64,000 nucleotides of DNA, taken from NCBI GenBank assembly GCA_950022655.1, contig OX465582.1, forward strand, positions 88,723,801 to 88,787,800, read 5' to 3'. Origin of the DNA: Alentia gelatinosa (taxonomy: Eukaryota; Annelida; Polychaeta; Phyllodocida; Polynoidae). The notes beneath the pieces are model-generated. The model made no database searches, was not told the origin of the DNA, and was given only the letters and a program-made list of their open reading frames with translations. The translations under genes and the position numbers were made by a program. How positions within the stretch are numbered: the stretch's first letter is position 1; each line of letters begins with the position of its first letter. Positions 54,380 to 63,796 of this stretch are shown piece after piece.

Positions 54380-54910
54380 AACCACACACTCCCTCCACCC
54401 CTTAATAGGCTGTCATAGGCTGTTGTGACTTGGGGCGTTAAAGATGATTTTATGCAATTAGAAGGTAACATTGGATACTCGACCTGCGGCAAATCAGTCC
54501 GCATAAGGTGTCCCTGGAGAAAATATATACATCAGGATTTCACTTTCCTAGGGTCTGTTTTCTGTATTGAATACCTTAAAACATAAGATGTAAGCACTCA
54601 TACTTGTAATACTATCCAACTGTTTACTTTCTCCTATAATTGCTATTGTCTCATGGATTACATTGTTCTGTGGTACTGGCTTGTACAGTACATCATTGAA
54701 TAATGCGTATACTAGCATTAAAAAGTTGATTTTCTTCTATCTGGATATGGTATCTTCAGTTACACAGTAACATGATAATGTAAAAAGGTTTACATCATTA
54801 TCATGCATACTCGGGGAAAATGAGGACATATTGGCCCACCAAGAAAACAAGCAGCCGTGACCTTGTTTATCCAATTTTACCGGAATATTGTCACCTATAT
54901 CAGGAATGGG
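54380..54910. other. Unassigned intergenic DNA
   Basis: Nothing recognised apart from a short inverted repeat (gtaacatgataatgtaaaaagg / ttacatcattatcatg) near 54768-54806. Confidence 0.45.
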
Positions 54911-54918
54911 ATATTATA

Positions 54919-55593
54919 AGTTGGATTGACACGATCAGATTGACGTACCTCACAGGGCGGTTTTTTTCTGTACTCGAACACAATCTCCTCGTCTGAATTG
55001 TAGGGTTCCATTTCCCTGAGACACATTTTCCCACCTGCAATTGTTGACGACATTTACCCCTAAAAAGGAACAGAATCATATGAGATTTTGAACCCTGTAT
55101 TTCACACCTTTCAACTAGTCTCAGAATTCTCCTTTGGTACAAAATTTTCATGGCAAAGTGCTTTTACCAGCGTTAAAGAAAAACGGCGAATTTGAATAAC
55201 ATGGAAGGACATACCAGGTACATAGCCTTAGACATAGTCTAAGTGAACACTCAACCTGGGACTCAATACCGTTGAGGTGAAAAACATATGACCTTGCTTG
55301 CTTGCCTCCTATTGGCTAGGTTAGGTTCTAAGTCGGCGAGTCAGCAGTATGTACATTTGTCTCACCAAAATGCCCTTGTAAATTTCAAACATGTTTAAAA
55401 TAACAATCTCATGGGATTCTGTACCTGGTTTGGGGTACAAGTCGCCGATAATTGCAGGGAGAGAAACTTGGCTCAGGGAAATGGAACTCTTGAATTCAGT
55501 TGAAGTGATTGTGTTTAAGTAGAGAATCTTAGCAGAATTTGTCTCAGACAAACATCCCATGAGGTACGTGAATCTCAACGTGTGAATTCTACT
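54919..55593. mobile_element. MITE of the ATTCACACG family without array expansion
   Basis: Ends agttggattgacacg and cgtgtgaattctact, with ttata on both sides (54914-54918 and 55594-55598). The interior words cctcacagggcgg and gggttccatttccctgag are shared with 41240-41345. It contains only one partial right-end unit (gaatcttagcagaatttgtctcagacaaac), so it shows the pre-expansion state. Confidence 0.65.
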
Positions 55594-55599
55594 TTATAT

Positions 55600-56215
55600 G
55601 ACCCATCTAAATTTGGATGTACACACTCCTTGGTTTCCTCACAAGATTCGATATTATTTCAGTGTGATATGTCCTCCTACATGTAAAGGGCAGATAGGTA
55701 ATGTTCCCTGGGCGCATAGTTTTGCCTCCGAGTAGGTGTTCTCCACTTGCTGGAGGTGAAAAAGTAGTTGTTCTTAACTACTGAAGGTGCTATAGTAAGT
55801 GAGTGATAAAAGGCCACTGTCAAAATTCTAGCCTTCTTACACTTATGTATAGAGCCTCTCATGTGAAAACTAACATGTTCTGGGTTTCAGCGTCATCTTA
55901 AATTGAGATTGGTTTAGAGAGACAAATGAGGCATTGTGAAACTTTAAAAGTCAGTTGAATTTCGTACCAACAAAGAGCCACAGTACAGGAATTGTCCATC
56001 AAATGGTGCCACCATACTATCAGCTACCTGGTGGCTGCTTCATGGACTACTAATAGCTCTGTACCTCTACATTTATACTTATTCTCTTCGCACACAGTAA
56101 ATTGGCCGCCACATAAAAGTTTCCATGAGAGAAAACAGAACAGATCGTCACCACATGGTGGTTTGTTGAGACAATTATCTAAATAGATTGGCTTCAGCGG
56201 AGATTATTTTTATCA
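55600..56215. other. Unassigned intergenic DNA
   Basis: No gene, array or terminal repeat recognised. Confidence 0.45.
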
Positions 56216-56265
56216 TAACCATCAACTAAAAGTCTTGTCACCAAAAAAACATAATTTTTTCAACA

Positions 56266-56600
56266 TATAGACAATAATCGATTTTGGACAGGCGGCCGTA
56301 AACCACGAGAGGTTGACGCCCAGTAATACACGAGCGCTAGCCAAACCATCGTTTGTTGCATTTATTTCTTTTCAAATAGATTAAACCCAGTAATTGCCAT
56401 ATTAACAATGTGTAACAATAGGGACTATATGGTCTATAGCACAAAGAGACTATTTGTCCCGTATACCATGGTTTTGAAGGCTGTATACCACAGATATGAA
56501 CCCGTATACCACAGTTATGGTATCTGACAGGTTTATACAATGGGTCGTGGTTCACTGAGTCCCATACATTTTCGATGTGGACTTTGTATAACATGGATAA
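56266..56600 (-). repeat. TTTATTATCCAT foldback, reverse copy with a readable empty site
   Basis: Reads agacaataatcgattttggac, gtaaaccacgagaggttgacg, taatacacgagcgctag, then gtataccatggttttg, and ends tttgtataacatggataatg. Reverse of 48849-49236. Part of the right arm of the hairpin is deleted. The target without insert is seen at about 56835-56845. Confidence 0.7.
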
Positions 56601-56639
56601 TGAAGCATGATATAAAAACAAGACTTGCGTGTCTTTCCT

Positions 56640-56659
56640 ATATATATATATATATATAT
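56640..56659 (+). repeat. AT dinucleotide microsatellite
   Basis: Uninterrupted TA/AT repeat of about 10 units. Expected to be polymorphic in length. Confidence 0.9.
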
Positions 56660-57239
56660 CACCTGAAAGCCACTACCACTCTGTATGTCACCAGATACAT
56701 CAGATATGTTAATAGTTGGAAGCATTGGAATATAGATTGAATTCTATGTATCAATAATGGAAATAAATGCCGCTTAAACAAAAAAACTACAAAAAAACTA
56801 AAAGGTTCTGTCACCAAAAAACATATCTTTCTCAATATAGCATGATATAACAATAAGACTTGCGTGTATTTCCTGTACATATACATCACCTGGAAGCTAC
56901 TACCGCTCTGTATGTCAAATACACCAGATATGATATTAGTGGGAAGCATGGGAATACTAATGACAGTATAGATTGAATCCTATGTGTCAATAATGGAAAT
57001 AAACAACCAAAAAACGAACTAAAAGGTGCTGTCGGGCCCGGCCCTGTGCCCCACCCCTCCCAGACCCCTCCCCGCCCCCGCCACACTCTAAGCCCCCCTG
57101 ATGCTGATGACCGGGTGAGACTTTGATCTCAAAGCCCGTGGATGATTGGGCCCGGATTTAGTGGACCAGACGTCCCATGACCACCGCACATTACTGTGAC
57201 GTCCTCCACCAGCAGCAAAGATAACCACAAGCGGAGGAG

Positions 57240-57725
57240 CTGGTGAGATTTTTTTTTTTTTAAAGCCCAGGATTCAGGTCTGGGAAACCTTTCCGGATTA
57301 GGTCAACTTTGATGGTCTGGACATTTGATTTGCATGTCTGGCAGTCTCGTTGAAACTTATTCCGTATGAGTCTTAGCACAGAAATGGTACTTTTATCACT
57401 GTGGCATCTACCTCTTGTTGGTTTGATGTAAAATATCTCATGCTACATTGTTAGGTAACAAGGAAAAGCAGGGAAGAATTCCTGAAAAAGCAACATCACT
57501 GCACAGTGTGTTCCACTACACTGGCAAGAAAGAAATTCTTGGATTCCTTAAGGAGACCAAGATTTTTGAAAAGTTATAGAAACCAGTACAAAGTCTGGTC
57601 CTTACAGGCAAAAGACCCTACACTTCAGTTAGGGCCTACTTAGAGAAGTATTAACCATAGCAGTCTGATAACAGTTAATTATGATAATCGGACGTTAATT
57701 CAACTAAATCAAGCCACTATGGCGC
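57240..57725. other. Unassigned intergenic DNA
   Basis: No frame, array or terminal repeat recognised. A T-run of 12 occurs at about 57249. Confidence 0.45.
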
Positions 57726-57929
57726 CCAGCACACAGTATTCCCGCTAGGTAGCATCATTGAGATTATAGGATTCTTTGGGTTTGCATTGATGTACGTGTT
57801 TAGCACAGGAGGCAGGCCAATGGATTCTCAAAGCTCTAAGCCTAGTGCGTTAAGAATTCTGCTCCCATAGAGCGTAGTGAGAACCTTGTACAGAATACCA
57901 CTTAGAGAGTGTGAGATCTTATGAGAGGA
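57726..57929 (-). repeat. Half copy of the 12404-12692 foldback
   Basis: cacacagtattcccgctagg, tgcattgatgtacgtgtttagc, and the right arm gtacagaataccacttagag...gatcttatgagagg are colinear with the loop and right arm of the complete element. The left arm is missing. Confidence 0.7.
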
Positions 57930-57994
57930 TTGCACCAACATCTGACTACTGAATACTCTCCGTCATAATCCAGGACCCCATCACGATTTCCGGA

Positions 57995-58603
57995 TGTCTC
58001 GGTCCCTTTGGCATCTCGGACCCCCTACGGCACCTCGGACCCATCGGCACCTCGGCCCCCCGCTTTCACAGCTTTCACGCCTTCATGCGCAAAAACGGGA
58101 AATGTATTCCAATGTGATTACTTACCCAAAATAGGGATTCCCAATGACACAAGCTTTGCTGTATTATATTATTTGTCTATTATCCACAATAAAGAATCTT
58201 ACAAAAAAAGCATATCTTACAAAACATGTGTGATAACCCTATCCCAAACCTTAACCCTAACGCTTTCCCTAACCCTAACCCTTTCCCTAACACTATCCCA
58301 AACCTTAACCCTATCCCTATCCCTATCCCTAACCCTAACCCTTTCCCTAACCCTATCCCAAACCTTAACCCTAACCCTATCCCTAACCCTAACCCTAACC
58401 CTATCCCAAACCATAACCCTATCCTATCCCTAACCCTAACCCTATCCCTAAGCCTATCGCAAACCTTATCCCTAACCCTAACCCTTTCCCTAACATGAAC
58501 CCTATCCTTAACCCGCGAAAGCGTGAGTGCAGAACGCGGCCGCGAGGGGGCCGAGATGACCGCACAAAAAGGGGTCCGAGATGCCGATGGAGCCGAGATG
58601 ACC
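57995..58603. mobile_element. Foldback element enclosing a telomere-like array
   Basis: ggcatctcggacccc at 58010-58024 and ggggtccgagatgcc at 58571-58585 are exact inverse repeats. Similarity of the arms continues inward (cacctcggcccccc / gagggggccgagatg) for about 85 bp. Between the arms lie about 140 bp of AT-rich DNA with an aataaa word and then the CCCTAA-type array. Confidence 0.6.
58228..58512 (+). repeat. Degenerate CCCTAA telomere-like array
   Basis: About 45 hexamers, mostly ccctaa with ccctat, ccctttc and ccaaac variants, on the plus strand (TTAGGG type on the minus strand). Variants recur in a pattern (ccctatcccaaaccttaa appears at least four times), indicating a higher-order unit of about 60-70 bp. 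This is an interstitial array, not a chromosome end, because unique DNA continues on both sides. Long open frames on both strands here are artefacts. Confidence 0.85.
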
Positions 58604-58659
58604 GTCACCATGCCGGTATTTAAGTAGGGGGCCGGTGTGTACGTGCTAAGTGGGGGTCA

Positions 58660-58900
58660 CTGTAAGCTTATTGCAGGCAAAGCCCGCCCGCGTTTGCGCC
58701 CCGCCCATTTGCGTGTCCCACTGTTTGCGCGAAATGGCGGACAGGGCAAGAGGCCAATGAGTCTCCTCCCATAATCCGATTTGACCGACATGAGTGGTGC
58801 CTAGCGGCGGAGTGTGGCACTAGGCCCGACGAGGTCTGCAAATTGGGGTCATACATAAGGGGCCCTCCCATTGGTGGATACGACCGGCCAATATTCGAAT
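58660..58900 (+). promoter_or_regulatory. Best host promoter candidate (E2F, YY1-like, GC and CCAAT boxes)
   Basis: GC boxes gcccgcccgcg and ccccgccc (58682-58706), tttgcgcgaaa at 58724-58734 (perfect E2F-type site), atggcgg at 58734-58740 (YY1-like, overlapping), and CCAAT/ATTGG at 58754, 58870 and 58888. CpG density is high compared with the flanks. Overlapping E2F and YY1-like sites occur at start regions of cell-cycle genes in animals. The orientation of the YY1-like word suggests rightward transcription. Confidence 0.45.
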
Positions 58901-58951
58901 CATTTTGGAGCTTTTTTTTCTTATTTTGTCAATTTAGGGAAGAAGGTTAAG

Positions 58952-58976
58952 ATGTTAAAGGAGAATCGTCTCAAAG
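58952..58976 (+). CDS. Candidate first coding exon (start codon to splice donor)
   Basis: ATG at 58952 with A at -3 opens eight codons (MLKENRLK) plus one base, ending at aaag|gtaagc (58976/58977), a near-perfect 5' splice site. It lies about 215 bp downstream of the E2F/YY1-like cluster. No matching phase-1 exon was recognised before the window ends, so the gene body would be in a long intron or beyond 64000. Product unknown. Confidence 0.25.
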
Positions 58977-59195
58977 GTAAGCCAACGGAGATCATGTGTT
59001 CCTGCTATGAAATATTGAAATATGTGAAATGGTGAAATGTTTTTACATTTCCATATGGGTACTCCAAAGCTGTAGTGATATGAATTCCTCCTTTTGGTTA
59101 TGATGGAAAACGTAAACTTCATAGGATGCCATCAAACCTAAGCTATTATCCTCCCCTTCATATTATTCACCCTCGACTTAAAATTGTGTGACTGT

Positions 59196-59327
59196 ATGTC
59201 TGCTGGGGTGGACAACAATTACCAATCTGTTCACCCTCTTGGTGGCCTCGCCTCCTCGTGATGCAGACCGGATATGCTTGCACCAAGCATAACTAAAGCG
59301 ACCAGGGTGGGGAGTTAGCTCAGTAGT
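59196..59327 (+). mobile_element. SINE head fragment
   Basis: ctgctggggtggacaacaattaccaatctg ... gcttgcaccaagcataac ... gggtggggagttagctcagtagtaa, ending inside the tRNA-like A-box region. This 3'-truncated fragment carries the head found upstream of the tRNA part in the full-length copies. Confidence 0.75.
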
Positions 59328-60061
59328 AATTATATAGAACGTCCTGACCATGCTGTACGATTCACAGATCGAGATGGTAATTTACGGTTTGTACGGACCG
59401 AGGCATTTATGTCGAGTTACGTTCAAACAGTAAATTATCATCGAGTTCTGTGACTTGTACAAGCATGATTGGACGTTATATATTTACTTTATACCCGAAA
59501 TTAAAAAAAATATCAATTTCATTTGGCTTAACAACCAATTTTTTCATAAACGTGTATGGCAAGGTGGTCCGTATTTTAGTGTACGGACTGGCGGTCCGTA
59601 CAGTATTTTTACGTCATTTTCCGAAACGGTGCGTATTTACAGTATATATGGCATGGGTATATAGTAATGAGCACAGAAACTTTTTTTTAAATCCTGTCGT
59701 AGAATATTAGACTTCTGTATAGAAACCCCGGGAATCGTAATGAATAAATGAAATACATTCAGTCTGCTGAAGTGTGTTTCAGTGTCTGAGGCTGTTTATC
59801 AGATTTCAGTATAATAGCGTTATAAACGTGTATGAGATAGAGATTGGATGCGACATACCTCACAGTGCGTCGTAGATGCGGCATCTCCAACATGACAACA
59901 CAGATAAAGCTACTGTCCCCTGACAGGCAGGATCGTGATGCCTCTGTGTGACTGGTTCCTCAATGAACTAATCTAAACAGCAAAATGAAGGATGATTTCT
60001 CACGCCTGTGAACAGTGAGAAAATATACAGGAAGAAATGTTCTGATAGACAAAGGTGAAAC

Positions 60062-60265
60062 TTGGTTTGGTTTGTTTGTTTGGTTTTATTTAACGTCCAG
60101 TCAACCAATATCGGTCCTTACTAGACTTTCTTAAAGTTCTTTTACACCACGAGGGTGGTGATCGAATCTTTGAGATGAATTTAGGTAGAAATCTCACCCC
60201 TACACATTTACCGAGGTGAGAGGTCTTTTACTTCCCACATAACATAGACATAGTATGAGATGGAA
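60062..60265 (-). mobile_element. tRNA-derived SINE 3' half, minus strand
   Basis: On the minus strand: tatgtctatgttatgtgggaagtaaaag, cctcggtaaatgtgtaggggtgagat, ccaccctcgtggtgtaaaag, ggacgttaaataaaacc, then AAAC repeats. The 5' part (head, tRNA, most of the body) is missing; the foldback module X begins where it stops. Confidence 0.8.
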
Positions 60266-60330
60266 ACGGCTTCGATAGGTGATACTTGTGGATTGAATAC
60301 TTTTATAATGAGATGTGGGACTTTGTAGTT

Positions 60331-60540
60331 TATCCCACCTCTCATATAAATCTCCATAGACTTGACATGGTGTGACTGTATGCCACGGTTATGCAATAAA
60401 ATAATTATTTTTCTCTGGTGATATATCCAATTAAAAACATGTAACAGGGTAGGATAAAAGCTAAACGTCACTCAATTTCATATAATTGTTTACATGGCGT
60501 TCGTTGTCTTCTGTTACAGATATCACGAAGCGGAGCTGAG
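60331..60540 (-). repeat. Foldback-family module X, reverse orientation
   Basis: Reverse complement of 281-481: gtttatcccacctctcatataaatctccatagac, gccacggttatgcaataaaataa, gggtaggataaaagctaaacgtcac, acaattgtttacatgg-like, gttgtcttctgttacagatatc. It separates at the same cassette boundary (gggtaggata, about 60457). Confidence 0.6.
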
Positions 60541-60799
60541 TGATATCATTCCGCAAAGACAACTCATGTCATATAAAGAATTAAATGAAATTTCGAGATG
60601 TTTCTTGATATTATTTGGACCATGCTCTTCATGTACTTCTACACATATACATCACAGAGTAGATTTGATTCCGTTCATGTCGCATTTGATAATGTATTTT
60701 TTCTAAAATATTCACATCATGTCATAAACAAAAATGTTAACACTCTTCCATCATATACCTGTGCATATTGTTCTTATACTTATTGACCTCTGCTCCCTG

Positions 60800-60977
60800 T
60801 ATCCTACCCCTAATATAAAATCCCATAGGCTTAACATTGGGTTTCCGTATGCCACGCTGACTGGCATACGGATTTTTATATGCCACTAGTTGCATACTGC
60901 ATTGTTATCACGTAATATTCCAAAATCGAGGAGATAGGGTAGGATAAAATCAAAACCTGATTCGTTTTAATCTTGGC
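60800..60977 (+). repeat. Modular foldback element, copy C
   Basis: Cassette from tatcctacccctaatataaaatcc (60800) to gatagggtaggataaaatc (about 60945), then caaaacctgattcgttttaatcttgg. The stem that follows in copies A and B is missing after 60977. Confidence 0.65.
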
Positions 60978-61254
60978 GCCTACGTGAATTGTAGGTTATG
61001 CCTTTAAACAACCCTCAACCGATGGCATCACGGCGGAGAGAGTGTCGCTGTTCCCACATGATGGCGGGCTCCATGAGCTGCTCACACTGGACTCTATGAG
61101 CTGCTCATGTTGGAGTCCTGCCACCTTGGACGAGGGCCACGTGCGAGAATCAAACATCAAAGCTGATGCCCACTTCAAAGCCGGCTGGAGGTACAACATC
61201 CACCCACATGCCTCACACTCCCCGCGGAGAGGGAGGGTGGATCCAAGTATTATC

Positions 61255-61690
61255 TACCTAATACAGGGTGTCCGTAGAAGACACATGGGGAGAGCATATG
61301 GACATACCCGGCCCATAGAGATATATCCTCCTAATACAAAGTGTCCATAGAAAACACATATGGATAGTGTATCTACATGTATATACCAAGAGCATACAGA
61401 TATATCCACCTAATACAGAGTGTCCATAGAAAACACATAGGGAGTGTGTATCACCATACCCAGAGCATACAGATATATCCACCTAATAAAGGGTGTCCAT
61501 AGAAAACACATCCGGAGTTTGTATCTCCATACTTGGAGCATACAGATATATCCACCTAATACAAAGTGTCCATAAAAAACACATAGGAAGTGTGTATCAC
61601 CATACCCGGAGCATACAGATATATCCACCTAATACAAAGTGCCCATAGAAAACATATAGGGAGTTAGTATCTACATACCCATAGCATACG
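61255..61690 (+). repeat. 75-bp minisatellite, about 6 units
   Basis: Units carry gtgtccatagaaaacacata, gggagtgtgtatcaccatac and ccggagcatacagatatatcc. The final unit is followed by an inverted word (tatgttgtatgctccggg, 61692-61710). Two units of the same repeat are at 26340-26515. The three 72-74-codon minus-strand frames are by-products of the 75-bp period, which is divisible by 3. Confidence 0.85.
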
Positions 61691-61809
61691 GATATGTTGT
61701 ATGCTCCGGGTAGCAAAAGCCAGCGCATACTGGAAAGTAGTGCATCTGAAAAAATAGTGCGTAGTACCTAAATGAACTAATATCGTCACTTGTCGGGAAA
61801 AGGTGGAGA

Positions 61810-62330
61810 ATAAATACAATATAGACTGGTTTCAGATAAACGCGGTTGTATACTACTCGAAGTTGCCTCTCCGCAATACCCTTGCATGCGCTCGGATATT
61901 ACTACGCGTCAACTCCTCGGACTATACGGCAGCTCGTATCTGAATTAATGGAACCAGTGTTTCGGCGTGGGTATTACCTTCATCAATTTTACCATGATTT
62001 TGATCTGCATGGTCGTATTCTCCACGTAGTTGACGCGTTTTAATATCTGAGCGAATACGAGGATATTGCGTAGTGTCAACTACTAGCAGAATATGGCCAT
62101 GTAGATCAAAATCATGGTCAAGTTGTATTTATTATCCACCATTCCAAATGTAATTAGCCATCAAAGGAAACACAAAGTAGCCGCGGATATTCACACGCAC
62201 TACTTTACACCTGTAGGGACTTTTTCTCGTATTTTACTGAGTAGAATACAGCTTTCCGTATACTACTCAGTAGCGATCTGTAGGCTCCGTATGTTCAGTA
62301 TGGTGACTCCGTATTAGGTGGATGATAAAG
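61810..62330. repeat. Composite foldback with a 45-bp hairpin
   Basis: accatgattttgatctgcatggtcgtattct (61991) and agaatatggccatgtagatcaaaatcatggt (about 62092-62127) pair almost perfectly. Upstream, cgcggttgtatactactcgaagttg and tactacgcgtcaactcctcggactatacgg resemble the inner hairpin of the TTTATTATCCAT family. Downstream, tatttattatccacc and ggtggatgataaa (about 62128 and 62315) look like its ends. A variant subfamily. Confidence 0.6.
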
Positions 62331-62601
62331 TCATCACTGTGACATGGATCCTGTGAAGGTGTCCTGTACAAGGGCACGTAATCCCATCACTTCTCATCTG
62401 CTGTCAGAAAGTGATCTCTTTCATGTCCACCTCAATCAGCTTCAGGCAGGTAGCGGGGAGGCAGGCGGCGGGGCAGTCGTGGGGCGGTCAAACACCAAGC
62501 CTTATCATCAAACATTAGCTTTGGTTGTTACAAAATGCCTCCTAAATATGGCTACCGTAAAAGTCCGCTTAAAAGCTGACCCCGGTTATAGGCCGAACTC
62601 T

Positions 62602-62620
62602 CCCCCCCCCCCCCCCCCCC
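62602..62620 (+). repeat. Homopolymer C run (19)
   Basis: Nineteen consecutive C preceded by aactct and followed by accttcagg. Length may be unreliable. Confidence 0.9.
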
Positions 62621-63164
62621 ACCTTCAGGAAAATGCAATAAGGCGATTCTGGGGGCATTTTAACTTTAGATTTTTTTAAGCCGCCTTTGGGGTCCTGTCA
62701 CTCCCCAATCGCCCCCTACTCATACCTTTTTGTAAAATTTCGGTATAGAATATAAACGTTTTAATGAACTTTTGTACCAATATAGGAAACCACAATATAA
62801 TACCCCACATTTGTATATCTCTGTTTTTGATAATTTGTTATGAATTCGTACTGATTTTGGGTTTCTCATTTTTTCAAAAATCCCTAAATGTACCCGGAAA
62901 ATACAGTAGAAACAGTGCATACAATGCACTGTCACCGATAAACTGATGCCAACATACAGTCGGTGGCACCACCGACAGACTTTCAGGGTAACTAAAAAAC
63001 CTCCTCTGTTTTCGTCTGCCAATGGGAACGGGGTTATATCGAGAGAAGTGAAGTGAAAAGGCCTTGTGCCCAACTGACCGTGAATTGGAGTTGTAGAAAT
63101 GGCAAGTGATGTCTTATACTGACAGTAATGATAAGACATAGCATAGACAGGGATTACATTACTC

Positions 63165-63300
63165 GGAACTCTAGCTGACGATTACTTCGTACTCACAAGC
63201 TATGTGATATTCACTCGGATTCTCCTCATTCATATTGCTCCGCGTCAAACTCGTGGAGAATGACAACTTTGACCCAAACTTGTTAGTTTCGTCTTTACTG
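63165..63300. repeat. Foldback arm region (GTCAAAGTCGTC type)
   Basis: gatattcactcggattctcctcattcatattgctcc and gacaactttgacccaaacttgttagtttcgtc correspond to 13930-14035. The cassette normally adjacent is absent here. Confidence 0.5.
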
Positions 63301-63323
63301 TTTTCCAAGTTTTCTCAGTCTTA

Positions 63324-63583
63324 AGGGCTGGTTCCACCAGCACAATGGATTTGCCGTGGTATATCTTGTTATATCTTACAGTGTCGCGATATATCTTACC
63401 TCCTTTGTCATGATTTGCGTTGATATGCGTACTTTTTTGTCACGATGTCGTTTGTATACTTTGGTGCTTCAACACCGCGACACCGCACATATCCACACGA
63501 TTTTGCAAAACCTAGCGAGATTTAGCAAGACAACCAAATCGTGACTAATCTCGCTATATCTTGTGTGTTGGTGGAACCAGCAT
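63324..63583. mobile_element. Harbinger-like MITE (AGGGCTGGTTCCACC ends), 260 bp
   Basis: agggctggttccaccagcac at the left and gttggtggaaccagcat at the right, with TTA at 63321-63323 and 63584-63586. The interior is rich in tatatctt, gtcgcgatat and ccaaatcgtgac words. Complete reference for the truncated copy at 44841-45131. Confidence 0.8.
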
Positions 63584-63710
63584 TTACTCTGGCAGTAAAT
63601 TCCACATGAAAAATCCTTTATCGTGACCACAAATGGCATCCCTGTAACTCACCAATTGTGCAACTAGATAGACACACTTGTCAGTTGTATCCAGACTCAC
63701 ATACCAGAGG

Positions 63711-63796
63711 TCTGCTGAGTGGGATAGCAACGATCAATCTGTGCACCCTCGTGGTTGCCTTGCTTCCGCATGGTGCAGGCTGGATATTCTTGCATG
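63711..63796 (+). mobile_element. SINE head fragment
   Basis: tctgctgagtgggatagcaacgatcaatctgtgcaccctcgtggttgccttgcttcc ... ggtgcaggctggatattcttgcatgc matches the first 90 bp of the SINE at 51254, before its tRNA-like part. Confidence 0.65.

Larger units (their letters stand above)
56216..57030. repeat. Tandem duplication (about 230-bp unit), first unit split by a foldback
   Basis: ctaaaagtcttgtcaccaaaaaaacat (56226) and ctaaaaggttctgtcaccaaaaaacat (56798) begin two units that continue with gcatgatataa...caagacttgcgtgt, tatatcacctg and atggaaataaa. The first unit contains the foldback at 56266-56600 and an AT microsatellite (56640-56659). The second is uninterrupted and shows the empty site. 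Confidence 0.75.

Noticed and set aside
58008..58611. 140-codon frames across 58.0-58.6 kb on both strands
   Set aside because: Translations of a telomere-like hexamer array and the arms of its foldback.
62344..62679. 111-codon frame with a proline run
   Set aside because: The prolines come from the 19-base C homopolymer, and the remainder has no recognisable domain.
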